Shown: in pieces, positions 7,336-15,608 of the stretch | How positions within the stretch are numbered: the stretch's first letter is position 1 | Layout of the letters: every line of letters begins with the position of its first letter | Notes under the pieces: model-generated | What the model was told of the DNA's origin: nothing | The model's database searches: none | What the model saw: the letters and a program-made list of their open reading frames with translations, nothing else | DNA from: VAXT01 sp035318925 | Lineage (GTDB): Bacteria; Actinomycetota; Thermoleophilia; Gaiellales; Gaiellaceae | Reading direction: 5' to 3' | Assembly: GCA_035318925.1 (NCBI GenBank) | Contig: DATHDS010000016.1 | Span: 1-64,000, forward strand | DNA length: 64,000 bases | Translations under genes and position numbers: made by a program

Positions 7336-8290
7336 GCTCGCCTCGCAGCGCGAGGTCTTCGAGGCTCAGGCCGAGCACTGTGAATCACGCTCTCCGCTCT
7401 ACGCCGAGCTCTGCCGGCGCTATGCGGACGATCCGGTGGTGGGGGAGATCGTCGGCAGTGGGGTGACGTGGGACCAGCCGCTGCGCCTGCTCGGAGGTCT
7501 GCACTACCTCGTCCTCGGTGGTGAGGCTTCCTGGGACGATCCGCTCGAGGCCCATCGCGAGTTTCTGTCCAACTTCTGCCTCACCCAGGGCGTGCAGACG
7601 AATGAGGTCCAGCGTTCATGGTTGCTGGCGCCGCTCTTCTTGCGCGTCGCGCAGCGGACCGGCGCTGAGATGTTCGATCTCGTCGAGCTCGGGCCCAGCG
7701 CGGGCCTGAACCTCGTTTGGGACCGGTATCGGTACGAGTACGAGGCCGGGATCTGGGGGCCTGCGGGGGCGGCGCTGACGCTTTCGGCTGAGGAGAAAAG
7801 GCCGGTCCCCGGCGGGCTTCTCGAGCTGGCTCCGAGGGTGCGGAAGCGGATGGGCATCGACACGAACCCGATCGACGTCACGACGGGCGAAGGTGCGCGA
7901 CTGCTCAAGTGCTTCGTCTGGGCGGGGCAGACCGCACGTCTCGACCGCCTCGACCGGGCGATCCGAGAATTGCGCGCCGATCCGCCCGAGCTGACGAGAG
8001 GCGACATGGCCGAGGAGCTGCCCGAGGTGCTTGCCGGCCGTGCCGATGACGCGCTCACGGTTGTCTTCGAGACCGCCTCGCTCGGCTATCTCCCGGACGA
8101 AGATGTCGCACGGGTTCGCGCCGCGCTCGAGCAGGCGGGGCGGTCCGGGGGGCTTGTCTTCGTGAGCAGCGGAAGCGCTCGCACGAACAGGCAGGACTGG
8201 GGGCTGCGCATCACGTACTACCCGGGCGGCGACCGCGAGTTCGCCGGCGAGGCCGACTACCACGGGGCGTGGCTCGACTGGTGGCTGTGA
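7319..8290 (+). CDS. DUF2332-family protein
   Basis: About 323 residues, depending on the start. The family pattern is clear: EVFEAQAEHCESRSPLYAEL at the N-terminus, VTWDQPLRLLGGLHYLVL, then FDLVELGPSAGLNLVWDRYR, and a C-terminal FVSSGSARTNRQDWGLRI. DUF2332 proteins are common in actinobacteria and uncharacterised; the VELGPSAGLNL segment resembles a nucleotide-binding glycine loop. No ATG/GTG/TTG lies near the N-terminus, so the frame is drawn from CTG 7319, inside the end of rplT. The stop overlaps the start of the rRNA methyltransferase. Confidence 0.75.
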   Translation: MPSKTELASQREVFEAQAEHCESRSPLYAELCRRYADDPVVGEIVGSGVTWDQPLRLLGGLHYLVLGGEASWDDPLEAHREFLSNFCLTQGVQTNEVQRSWLLAPLFLRVAQRTGAEMFDLVELGPSAGLNLVWDRYRYEYEAGIWGPAGAALTLSAEEKRPVPGGLLELAPRVRKRMGIDTNPIDVTTGEGARLLKCFVWAGQTARLDRLDRAIRELRADPPELTRGDMAEELPEVLAGRADDALTVVFETASLGYLPDEDVARVRAALEQAGRSGGLVFVSSGSARTNRQDWGLRITYYPGGDREFAGEADYHGAWLDWWL

Positions 8291-8964
8291 TCACCTCGGC
8301 GACGAACCCGAAGCTGCGGCTGATCCATCGCCTGCTCGACTCGCGGCGCCAGCGCGAGAAGGAGGGGCTGTTCGTCGTCGAGGGCGAGGATCTCGTCCAG
8401 GCCGCGGACGATGCAGGCATCGAGCCGGTCGAGCTGCTCCGCGCCGGAGAGGACGTCGAGCCCGACCTGCTGGCGAAGGTCTCGACGATGGCGCATCCGC
8501 CGCGGGTGCTGGGGATCTATGGCCGCGATGCGTTGCCGAGGGGAGTCGAGCCTCTCTCGCTCGCGCTCTGGCACGTGGCCGACCCGGGCAATCTCGGCAC
8601 GATCCTGCGCAGCGCAGACGCGTTCGGCGCCTCGGTCGCGCTCTCGCCGGGCTGCGCCGATCCGACCGGGCCCAAAGCGGTGCGGGCCTCGGCGGGCGCG
8701 GTCTTCCGCGTGCCGCTTGCAGGCTTCGATGAGCCCGAGGGAAAGCGGATCGCGCTCGTCTCGGAGGGAGGGCGGGCTCTGGCGGAGATCCAGCCCGGGG
8801 TGCCGGTCACCTACGTGCTCGGCGCCGAGCGGGAGGGCCTGCCGGACGACGTCGTCGCCGGCTGCGACGAGTCGGCGACGATTCCGCTCGCGCCGGGCGC
8901 TGAGTCGTTGAACGTCGCGATCGCCGGCGCAATCGCCCTCTACGAGCACCGGCGCGGCGGGTAG
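8287..8964 (+). CDS. TrmH/SpoU-family RNA 2'-O-methyltransferase
   Basis: 225 residues from GTG 8287, overlapping the previous stop as GTGA. The N-terminal substrate-binding domain opens ITSATNPKLRLIHRLL and EGLFVVEGEDLV. The C-terminal SPOUT domain has ADPGNLGTILRSADAFGA (motif 1), YVLGAEREGLP (motif 2) and ESLNVAIAGAIALYE (motif 3), the knotted SAM site. The family methylates 2'-hydroxyls in 23S rRNA or tRNA; the exact target nucleotide is not predictable. It lies next to ribosomal protein genes, which fits an rRNA role. Confidence 0.9.
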   Translation: MITSATNPKLRLIHRLLDSRRQREKEGLFVVEGEDLVQAADDAGIEPVELLRAGEDVEPDLLAKVSTMAHPPRVLGIYGRDALPRGVEPLSLALWHVADPGNLGTILRSADAFGASVALSPGCADPTGPKAVRASAGAVFRVPLAGFDEPEGKRIALVSEGGRALAEIQPGVPVTYVLGAEREGLPDDVVAGCDESATIPLAPGAESLNVAIAGAIALYEHRRGG

Positions 8965-8973
8965 AGTCGCAAC

Positions 8974-9390
8974 GTGGCGAAGATCGCGGGAGTGTGGACG
9001 TCACCGGCGCGCAAGAGCGGGCGCATGGACGGGCACGAACGGCGCCGGGCGATTGCGGGCGAAGGTCTCGAAGGCTGTGCCCACGCAAATCCGCCGAAGC
9101 GGGAGGTGCTCTTCGCCTCGAAGGAGCATCTCGACGCGGTCGGCGTCGAGCCGGGCGCGATCCGCGAGAACCTGACCGTCGAAGGGGACGACGTCGAGCG
9201 CTGGCCGATCGGTCAGCGCGTTCGCGCCGGCGGGGCCGTCTTCGAGATCACGATGGTCTGCGATCCGTGCCACCGGATGGACGAGCTGCGCGACGGCCTG
9301 CGGGCCGAGCTCGAGGGCAGGCGCGGGATGCTGGCGCGAATCGTCGAGAGCGGCGAGGTCGCCGTCGGCGACGAGATCGAGCTGCTCTAG
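8974..9390 (+). CDS. MOSC-domain protein
   Basis: 138 residues from GTG 8974. The MOSC core is recognisable: GLEGCAHANPPKREVLF, then GAIRENLTVEGDDV, WPIGQRVRAGGAVFEIT and CDPCHRMDEL carrying the conserved Cys region. MOSC domains bind the molybdenum cofactor or relay sulfur, as in MoCo sulfurase C-terminal parts and YiiM/YuaD proteins. It is a stand-alone short form with no fused reductase. The last 4 nt overlap the convergent small basic-protein gene. Confidence 0.85.
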   Translation: MAKIAGVWTSPARKSGRMDGHERRRAIAGEGLEGCAHANPPKREVLFASKEHLDAVGVEPGAIRENLTVEGDDVERWPIGQRVRAGGAVFEITMVCDPCHRMDELRDGLRAELEGRRGMLARIVESGEVAVGDEIELL

Positions 9391-9578
9391 CTCGCGCGTC
9401 GGAAGCGCCAGAAGCGCCACCTACGCTGAGCCGCACGCTCGCGGGCTTGACGTTCTTCCTCGAGTATCGCCTCGTGATAGGCGATCCGTTCCTGGAGACG
9501 TCGGCCGAGCTCGTCGTTCCGCGTCTCCTCGCGCGCCCGCTCAGCCCGCTCCAGTCTCTTCCTCTTCTTCTCGTCCAT
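9387..9578 (-). CDS. small highly charged protein
   Basis: 63 residues from ATG 9578, with a strong GAGGAGG ribosome site. It is an Arg/Glu-rich single helix (MDEKKRKRLERAERAREET) ending WRFWRFRRAS, which could touch RNA or membrane. Its start lies inside the preceding small ORF, so translation is probably coupled. The family is not recognised. Confidence 0.5.
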   Translation of the reverse strand: MDEKKRKRLERAERAREETRNDELGRRLQERIAYHEAILEEERQARERAAQRRWRFWRFRRAS

Positions 9579-9705
9579 CGTCCTCCTCGAGCAACAACCG
9601 GATCTCTCGAACCTCCGCGCGGATCTCCATCAGCGTCGACATGATAAGCAGCGTCTCCTCACGCTCGATCGGCAGCTGGGCGGGAGGACGACGCCGTCGA
9701 AGCAC
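9541..9705 (-). CDS. small helical protein upstream of the charged protein
   Basis: 54 residues from GTG 9705, or 33 from ATG 9642. The part after ATG 9642 (MSTLMEIRAEVREIRLLL) is a typical amphipathic helix with an acidic tail (EEDDGREEEEET). The last 38 nt overlap the next small gene in another frame. Function unknown; coding is judged only from protein-like composition and the embedded ribosome site of the following gene. Confidence 0.4.
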   Translation of the reverse strand: MLRRRRPPAQLPIEREETLLIMSTLMEIRAEVREIRLLLEEDDGREEEEETGAG

Positions 9706-9750
9706 CGGGAGATGGTTGCCGAGCCGCGAATCCGTCGCAAGATGTCCGGA

Positions 9751-10494
9751 TCAGACAGCCCTGGCGACGAAGACCATGTCCTCGCCGCCGAGGAATGGCG
9801 TCCGGTCGAACCAGCCGTAGCAAGCTTCGACGGTGAAGCCGGTCTCCTCGAGGAGCTGCTGCCACTCGTCGAGGGAGATCCAGGAGAGTGCCATCGTCGC
9901 CTCGCTCGAGGGGCCGCGGACGGAGAGGGTGAGCGTGCGTGCACCCTCGTCCCATTCGGCGAGCTCGAAGATGCCGGGCTCGCGCTCGAGCCAGCGGCCG
10001 TGGGTCTCGGCGATGTCGTCCGGCTTGGGGGCGAAGACGTCGAAGACGAGGTGCCCGCCGGGGCGAATCGCCGCGCGTGCCGCCGTCAGCGCCTCGACGC
10101 GCTCGCCGTCGTCGGCGAGGTGGAGATAGGAACGAAAGGGGCAGATGACGAGCGGCACCTGCTCGTCGAGCGGCGGCTCGCGCAGGTCGCCGAGACGTAG
10201 GTCGAGCAGGTCGGCGACGCCTTCGGCCTCACCGCGGCGGCGGCAGGCGGCGAGCATCTCGCGCGAGGAGTCGACGCCGATCACGCGGATCCCCTTCTGG
10301 GCGATCGGAATCGCGATCCGCCCGGTGCCGACACCGAGCTCGACGACCGGACCGCCCGACCTGTGCGCCTCCGCCACGTAGAAGTCGACGTCCTCGGTGA
10401 CGCTGCGACTCCAGGGGTCGTAGAGGTCGGCAATCGTGTCGTAGGGACTCGCCCCACCGGAAACCTGGCGCACATCCGTCACAGACGAGTCCAA
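9751..10494 (-). CDS. SAM-dependent class I methyltransferase
   Basis: 247 residues from TTG 10494. The Rossmann motif I is GPVVELGVGTGRIAIPIA, preceded by the family lead-in YDTIADLYDPWSRSVTEDV. Post-I and motif II are GIRVIGVDSSREMLA and DLRLGDLREP. The C-terminus LGGEDMVFVARA matches small-molecule methyltransferases of the Methyltransf_25 type. It is a paralogue of the next gene downstream in coordinate order (10574-11293), sharing overall order and end structure. The substrate is unknown. Confidence 0.85.
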   Translation of the reverse strand: MDSSVTDVRQVSGGASPYDTIADLYDPWSRSVTEDVDFYVAEAHRSGGPVVELGVGTGRIAIPIAQKGIRVIGVDSSREMLAACRRRGEAEGVADLLDLRLGDLREPPLDEQVPLVICPFRSYLHLADDGERVEALTAARAAIRPGGHLVFDVFAPKPDDIAETHGRWLEREPGIFELAEWDEGARTLTLSVRGPSSEATMALSWISLDEWQQLLEETGFTVEACYGWFDRTPFLGGEDMVFVARAV

Positions 10495-10531
10495 TTCTTC
10501 TCGTTACGCTGGGGGCGGCGGAACGCGGACC

Positions 10532-10545
10532 CCCACCCGGGTGGG
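10532..10545. promoter_or_regulatory. CCCACCCGGGTGGG palindrome
   Basis: A 14-bp perfect palindrome sits between the two methyltransferase genes. The same core occurs at 29666-29681, so it may be a shared operator or part of a terminator. Confidence 0.35.
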
Positions 10546-10573
10546 TGGATTGGGGTCACGAGGCGAAACGGCC

Positions 10574-11293
10574 TCACGTGGGTTTCCGGGTGACCCAGAC
10601 AAACTCCCGGCTCTCCTTGTCGAACGGTCGGCGGTCAAAGTCGCCGTACAGCGCCTCGACATCGAGTCCCGCGACATCGGTCAGGCCTTCCCACTCGGCG
10701 AGGCTGACCCACCACAGCGAGAGCTTCCGCTCGCCCTCGCCCGGACGGTCAAGCCACACGGTGATGTCGATGCGGCTCTCGGTCGGGTCGTAGTCGACGC
10801 GCTGCCAGATCCGGCTGTTCTCCGCGTGCTGCTGGACCTCGCCCGAGAGCCGGCCCGCGATCAAGGGATCGAAGACGAACGCGTTCCACGCGAATCGTCC
10901 GCCCGGCTTCAGCGCAGCTGCGACGCGCTCAAAGACGCGCCGGCGGTCTTGCCAGTTCGGTAAGTGCAGCAGCGACCGGGCCGGCGAGTAGATGAGCCCG
11001 GCCGGCTCGGCCAGCGCCAGGTCGCGCATGTCACCCTCCCGGAGCTCGAGGTCGACGCCCTCGGCATGGGTCCGCTCACGTGCCTGAGCGAGCATGGCGG
11101 GCGAGAGATCGATGCCGATGATCTTTCGCCCGGTCTCACGCGCCACCGGAATCGCGACGCGGCCGTTGCCGACCGCGAGCTCGACGATCGGGCCGTCCGC
11201 CTCGCGGGCAAGGTCGACGTAGTACGCGACGTCGTCGGTCATGTGCTGCGACCACTCGTCGTAGATCTCCGCGAAAGCCTCGTACTGGCTCAT
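10574..11293 (-). CDS. SAM-dependent class I methyltransferase (paralogue)
   Basis: 239 residues from ATG 11293 (MSQYEAFAEIYDEWSQHMT); an in-frame ATG at 11323 would add ten residues. Motif I is GPIVELAVGNGRVAIPVA, followed by KIIGIDLSPAMLAQAR and ELREGDMRDL. Near the C-terminus VEALYGDFDRRPFDKESREF mirrors the sister protein at 9751-10494. The pair looks like a tandem duplication. The promoter region is shared with the divergent pheST leader. Confidence 0.85.
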   Translation of the reverse strand: MSQYEAFAEIYDEWSQHMTDDVAYYVDLAREADGPIVELAVGNGRVAIPVARETGRKIIGIDLSPAMLAQARERTHAEGVDLELREGDMRDLALAEPAGLIYSPARSLLHLPNWQDRRRVFERVAAALKPGGRFAWNAFVFDPLIAGRLSGEVQQHAENSRIWQRVDYDPTESRIDITVWLDRPGEGERKLSLWWVSLAEWEGLTDVAGLDVEALYGDFDRRPFDKESREFVWVTRKPT

Positions 11294-11355
11294 CGCCCTA
11301 TTCTCGCTGTATCGTTTGAACATGGCGGCAACGCGTTCACGTTCTTTCTTTACCG

Positions 11356-11420
11356 GGCCTCGGCTTCTCGCCGGGGACCGGCGCTGACGCGCAGCCGATC
11401 CCGACGAAAGAGCCGAGGCC
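11356..11420 (+). promoter_or_regulatory. predicted three-way-junction leader of pheST
   Basis: GGCCTCGGCT (11356-11365) pairs perfectly with AGCCGAGGCC (11411-11420). Inside are two smaller hairpins, GCCGG-GGA-CCGGC (11370-11382) and GCTG-ACGCG-CAGC (11383-11395). The structure ends 10 bases before the pheS start, so it could govern translation initiation. It does not match a T-box as far as can be seen. Confidence 0.4.
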
Positions 11421-11430
11421 GGACCAGGCG

Positions 11431-12456
11431 ATGACTGAGCCAGGCGATACAGTCGCGCACGTGGACGCGGAGGCGCTCCAGCGCGAAGCCCTGAGCGCAC
11501 TCGAGGCCGCATCGACGGCCGCTGAGCTCGACGAGCTGCGGGTGCGCTATCTCGGCCGCTCGAGCGACCTCAAGCTTGCGCTTCGCCAGGTTCGCGACCG
11601 CGAATCCGGCATGGCGCTGAACGCGGCCCGTGAGGCGATCGAAGCCGCAGTCGAGGCGCGGCAGGCCCAGCTCGAGCGCACGGAGCTCAACCGCTCGCTG
11701 ACGGAGGACGTCGTCGACATCACGCTGCCGGGAGACGAGCTTCCGCTCGGGCACCTGCACCCGATCACGCAGGCGCGACGTCAGATCGAAGACGCCTTCA
11801 TCGGTCTCGGCTACGAGATCCGCAACGACCGCGAGGTCGAGACGACCGAGTACAACTTCGACAAGCTCGCCTTCGACCCGTGGCACCCGGCGCGGTCGCC
11901 GCGGGCATCCTTCTTCTTCGACGAGCGGCACGTGCTGCGGACCGAGACCTCACCCTCGCAGATCCATGCGCTGGAAGAGGGAGCGCCGCCGATCTACATG
12001 GTCTCGATCGGCCGTTGCTACCGGCGCGACGCGATCGACGCGACGCACTACCCGATCTTCCATCAGTTCGAGGGCCTCGCGGTCGATCGCGGCCTCACGC
12101 TCGCCGACCTCAAGGGCACGCTGCTGCACGTCATGCGGGCCGTCTTCGGGCCCGAGCGGCGCGTCCGCTTCCGCACCCACTACTTCCCGTTCACCGAGCC
12201 GTCGATGGAGCCTGACGTGTCGTGCGGGATCTGCGGCGGGGAGGGCTGCCGCACGTGCCGCTATTCGGGCTGGCTGGAGATGGGCGGCGCCGGCATGGTC
12301 GACCCGAGGGTCTTCGAGAACGTCGGCGTCGATCCGGAAGAGTGGTCGGGCTTCGCCTTTGGCTGCGGCATCGAGCGGGTTGCCCAGCTGAAGTTCGACT
12401 TCCCCGACATCCGCGCGCTCTGGGAGGGCGATCTCCGGGTGCTGAGGCAGTTTTGA
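11431..12456 (+). CDS. pheS: phenylalanyl-tRNA synthetase alpha subunit
   Basis: 341 residues, usual length. An N-terminal coiled coil (1-80, LDELRVRYLGRSSDLKLAL) contacts tRNA. The class II catalytic core has HPITQARRQIEDAFIGLGYE, TSPSQIHALE, motif 2 around VSIGRCYRRDAIDATHYPIFHQFEG, and motif 3 GFAFGCGIERVAQLKF. A CGICGGEGCRTC stretch provides four cysteines that may form a zinc knuckle. It forms the alpha2-beta2 enzyme with PheT. The stop overlaps the pheT start (TTGA). Confidence 0.96.
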   Translation: MTEPGDTVAHVDAEALQREALSALEAASTAAELDELRVRYLGRSSDLKLALRQVRDRESGMALNAAREAIEAAVEARQAQLERTELNRSLTEDVVDITLPGDELPLGHLHPITQARRQIEDAFIGLGYEIRNDREVETTEYNFDKLAFDPWHPARSPRASFFFDERHVLRTETSPSQIHALEEGAPPIYMVSIGRCYRRDAIDATHYPIFHQFEGLAVDRGLTLADLKGTLLHVMRAVFGPERRVRFRTHYFPFTEPSMEPDVSCGICGGEGCRTCRYSGWLEMGGAGMVDPRVFENVGVDPEEWSGFAFGCGIERVAQLKFDFPDIRALWEGDLRVLRQF

Positions 12457-14732
12457 GAGTCCCAGTCTCATGGCTTCGCGACTACGTCGCGGTCGACATG
12501 CCGCTCGAGGAGCTTGCGCATCGCCTCTCGATCTCGACTGCGGAGGTCGACGGGATCGAGCGGCGCGGCGTTCCCGACACCGACGGCAATCTCGGGCTCT
12601 TCCGCGTCGGGAAGGTGCTCGAGGCCGAGAAGCATCCAAACGCGGATCGCCTCCAGCTCTGCCGTGTGGACGTGGGGGAGGCCGAGCCGCGCCAGATCGT
12701 CTGCGGCGCCTGGAACTTCGGAGCAGGGGCGACGGTCGCCGTCGCGCTTCCCGGTGCGGTCCTGCCCGGGGGCCTCGAGCTCGAGCGGCGCAAGGTCCGA
12801 GGGGAGCTCTCGGACGGGATGATCCTGGCCGAGGACGAGATCGAGCTCGGCACCGACCACTCCGGGATCATGGTACTGCCCGACACCGAGCCCGGCACTC
12901 CGCTCACCGACGTCATTCCGCTCGTCCAGGAGGTGCTGCTCGTCGAGTCGACCGGCAACCGGCCCGACCTGCTCTCCATCTACGGGCTCGCTCGCGAAGT
13001 CGCCGCGCTGTACGAGCTCGAGCTCGGGCCGCCTCCCGGGATCGACCCGGCGCCGGCGGGAGACGAGTCGGTCGACGTCGCGGTCGACGATCTTGAGGGC
13101 TGCCCCCGGTACATCGGGCGTCTGTTCCGGAACGTCGAAGTCGGCCCGTCGCCGATCTGGCTCAGGTCACGGCTCGTCGCTGCCGGGATGCGCCCGATCT
13201 CCAACGTCGTCGACGTCACGAACTACGTCATGCTCGCGCTCGGCAACCCGCTCCACGCGTTCGACCTCGCGACCCTGCGCGGCGAGAAGATCGTCGTCCG
13301 CCGCGCGCGGCCGGGCGAGACGATCCGCACGCTCGACGGGGTCGAGCGGCACCTCGATGAGGCTGACCTCGTCATCGCCGACGCCGAGCGCGCAATCGCG
13401 CTCGCCGGGATCATGGGCAGCGAGGACACGGAGATCGGAGAGTCGACGACGAACGTCCTGCTGGAAGCGGCGAATTTCGAGCCCACCGGCATCTTCCGGA
13501 GCTCCGAACGCCTACGACTCCGAACCGAGGGATCGAACCGCTGGGAGAAGGGCGTCGACCCCCACCTGGCCGACCACGCCGCGAGGCTGGCTACACAGCT
13601 GATTGTCGAGACCGCCGCCGCGCAGTGGGTCGGCCACGTCGACGTGCAGGGCAACCTTCCCGAGTCGCCGGTCATCGCGTACCGGCCCGAGCGTGCCGAC
13701 GAGCTGATCGGCCTACCGACGCCGGTGGCGCAGCAGGTGAGCTGGCTGGAGCGGCTCGGCTTCGAGCATCGAGACGGCGACGTGGTGGCGCCGACCTGGC
13801 GCGCGCGCGACGTGACCCGCGAGGTGGACGTGATCGAGGAAGTCGCGCGCCACCGGCTCGAGGACGTCCCGTTCACGCTCCCGGCGCGCCGCGAGATGTT
13901 CGGCGCGCTCACTCCTCTCCAGCGGTTGCGCAGGCGGATCGAGGACGTGCTCGTGGGACTCGGGCTGACCGAGACCTACACGCCCTCGCTCCGCGCAGAC
14001 GATCCCGCTGCGAAGTGGCGATTGCCGGAGCCGATCTCGGCCGACCTCGCAGTGCTGAGGACGCGCATTCTCCCCAGCCTCGTGGACGCCGTTCAGCGCA
14101 ATATCGAGCTCGGCTCCGAGCGCATCGCTCTCTTCGAGGTCGCGCGGGTGTACCTGGCCGACGGCGAGTTGCCCGACGAGCACACGCATGTCGCTGGCAT
14201 CGTCGAGGGAGGCTGGCCCCGGGCCAAGGGAGTCGTCGAGACCCTCTACGCCGCACTCAAGGCGGACCCGGTCTTCGAGCGCACCGCGGACGATCTACTC
14301 CACCCGGGCAAGGCCGCTACGGTCGGCGCGGGCGTCGTGGGCGAGATCCACCCCGCCGTGATCGACGGCGTCTGGGGCGCGTTCGAGCTCGATCTCGCCG
14401 ACCTCTTCGCCGCCGCCGACGACGAGGTCAAGTACACCGACGTCATCACCTACCCGGCGGTGCGCCAGGATCTCGCCTTCGCCGTTGCCGAGGACGTCGC
14501 CGCCGGCGATCTCGTCACCGCTGCGCGCGAGGCCGTCGGCCCTGAGTTGCGCGAGATGCGCGCCTTCGACGTCTACCGAGGCGGGCAGGTCGGCGAGGGG
14601 CGGAAGTCGATCGCGTTCGCGGTCGTCTTCCAGTCAGCCGAGCGCACGCTCACGGACGAAGACGCCGCGGCTCTGCGCCAGAAGATCGTCGACGCCCTGG
14701 CCGAAGGCTTCGGCGCCGAGCTCCGCGCCTAA
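12453..14732 (+). CDS. pheT: phenylalanyl-tRNA synthetase beta subunit
   Basis: 759 residues from TTG 12453, which overlaps the pheS stop. The start gives the canonical VPVSWLRDYV N-terminus. In order: tRNA-binding/EMAP-like domain (about 40-150, ADRLQLCRVDVG), B3/B4 editing domain (about 210-400, ISNVVDVTNYVMLALGNPLHAFD), B5 (about 405-475), the inactive class II core, and the C-terminal FDX-ACB anticodon domain (about 665-759, YPAVRQDLAFAVAEDV). Full length, with editing residues in place. Confidence 0.96.
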   Translation: MRVPVSWLRDYVAVDMPLEELAHRLSISTAEVDGIERRGVPDTDGNLGLFRVGKVLEAEKHPNADRLQLCRVDVGEAEPRQIVCGAWNFGAGATVAVALPGAVLPGGLELERRKVRGELSDGMILAEDEIELGTDHSGIMVLPDTEPGTPLTDVIPLVQEVLLVESTGNRPDLLSIYGLAREVAALYELELGPPPGIDPAPAGDESVDVAVDDLEGCPRYIGRLFRNVEVGPSPIWLRSRLVAAGMRPISNVVDVTNYVMLALGNPLHAFDLATLRGEKIVVRRARPGETIRTLDGVERHLDEADLVIADAERAIALAGIMGSEDTEIGESTTNVLLEAANFEPTGIFRSSERLRLRTEGSNRWEKGVDPHLADHAARLATQLIVETAAAQWVGHVDVQGNLPESPVIAYRPERADELIGLPTPVAQQVSWLERLGFEHRDGDVVAPTWRARDVTREVDVIEEVARHRLEDVPFTLPARREMFGALTPLQRLRRRIEDVLVGLGLTETYTPSLRADDPAAKWRLPEPISADLAVLRTRILPSLVDAVQRNIELGSERIALFEVARVYLADGELPDEHTHVAGIVEGGWPRAKGVVETLYAALKADPVFERTADDLLHPGKAATVGAGVVGEIHPAVIDGVWGAFELDLADLFAAADDEVKYTDVITYPAVRQDLAFAVAEDVAAGDLVTAAREAVGPELREMRAFDVYRGGQVGEGRKSIAFAVVFQSAERTLTDEDAAALRQKIVDALAEGFGAELRA

Positions 14733-15145
14733 AGCGTCGCGGTCGCGAGTCGTTCCGCGAGCGAGAGCAGGACCTTGCGCTGGATCTCGGGATGCTTCTC
14801 GAGCAACGTGCGGAAGTTGCGCGCCGTGATCACGAGCACCCGCACGGGTGAGGTCGCCTTGACAGTCGCGGTTCGCGGCCGGCCCGTGACGAGCGCGATC
14901 TCGCCCAGGAAGTCGCCCTGGCGCACCGAGTTGATCCATTTTCCGCCCATCAGGACGTCGGCCGTGCCTTCGACGATCGCGAAGAACTCTCGGCCGGCCT
15001 TGCCCTCGCGTGTGAGCTCGGTCCCTTCTTTGAGGTCGAGCTCGTCCGCGATCGCGGCGATTTCCGCGAGCTCGCGCGCCGTGCAGTGCCTGAACAGCGG
15101 GATCTTGCGGATCAGCGCGACCTTGGCATTCTTCCGCAGCTTCAT
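14729..15145 (-). CDS. cyclic-nucleotide-binding-domain protein
   Basis: 138 residues from ATG 15145 (MKLRKNAKVALIRKIPLF). One cNMP-binding domain fills it: LFRHCTARELAEIAAIADEL, then GREFFAIVEGTADVLMGG, and the phosphate-binding cassette GDFLGEIALVTGRPRTATV. No DNA-binding HTH follows, so it is not a CRP-type regulator; it may be a stand-alone sensor. It is convergent with pheT, overlapping by 4 nt. Confidence 0.85.
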   Translation of the reverse strand: MKLRKNAKVALIRKIPLFRHCTARELAEIAAIADELDLKEGTELTREGKAGREFFAIVEGTADVLMGGKWINSVRQGDFLGEIALVTGRPRTATVKATSPVRVLVITARNFRTLLEKHPEIQRKVLLSLAERLATATL

Positions 15146-15205
15146 TAGCGAGGAGTCTAAAGCGCGCAAGTGGGTAGGGGTTGGTGGTAAGAAAGGAGGC
15201 AACCA

Positions 15206-15571
15206 ATGTTGCGTGCGCTACTAGCAGGCGGCGTGCTCGCCGCCGTTTCGCTTCCGCTGGCGGCCAGCGGTAGCCCGATCGTCCCCCAACTGGACGCCAA
15301 GGTGACTGCGCGGTCGATTGCGTTGCGAGATGCGCAGGGCCAGCGGGTGCAGGTGCTGCTCGAGAACACGTATCGCATCGTCGTCACGGACTCGTCGAAG
15401 ACCCGGAACTTCCACCTCGTCGGGACCGGCGTGAACCTGCGCACCAGGATCTCCGCGACAGGCACTCGCTCCTGGACCGTGTATCTCCGGCCCGGCACCT
15501 ACGTCTACAAGTCGGATCGCAGCGCGAAGCTGCGCGGCACCTTCAAGGTCAGCGGAGGCCCGCCTGCGTAG
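15206..15571 (+). CDS. secreted cupredoxin-fold protein without copper ligands
   Basis: 121 residues from ATG 15206, with a near-perfect AAAGGAGG ribosome site. A signal peptide (LLAGGVLAAVSLPLAASG) is followed by one cupredoxin-like domain: YRIVVTDSSKTRNFHLVGTG and SWTVYLRPGTYVYKSDRSAK. Compared with the first domain of the neighbouring gene it lacks the Cys-His-Met loop, so type 1 copper binding is unlikely. It is probably a structural or binding protein at the cell surface, and paralogous to the second domain of the next gene. Confidence 0.75.
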   Translation: MLRALLAGGVLAAVSLPLAASGSPIVPQLDAKVTARSIALRDAQGQRVQVLLENTYRIVVTDSSKTRNFHLVGTGVNLRTRISATGTRSWTVYLRPGTYVYKSDRSAKLRGTFKVSGGPPA

Positions 15572-15608
15572 GAAAAACCGGATCGGGCCGAAACGCGTAG
15601 ACAAAGGC

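Noticed and set aside
11324..11430. T-box leader of pheST
   Set aside because: No AGGGTGGNACCGCG-like T-box sequence or specifier loop is visible.
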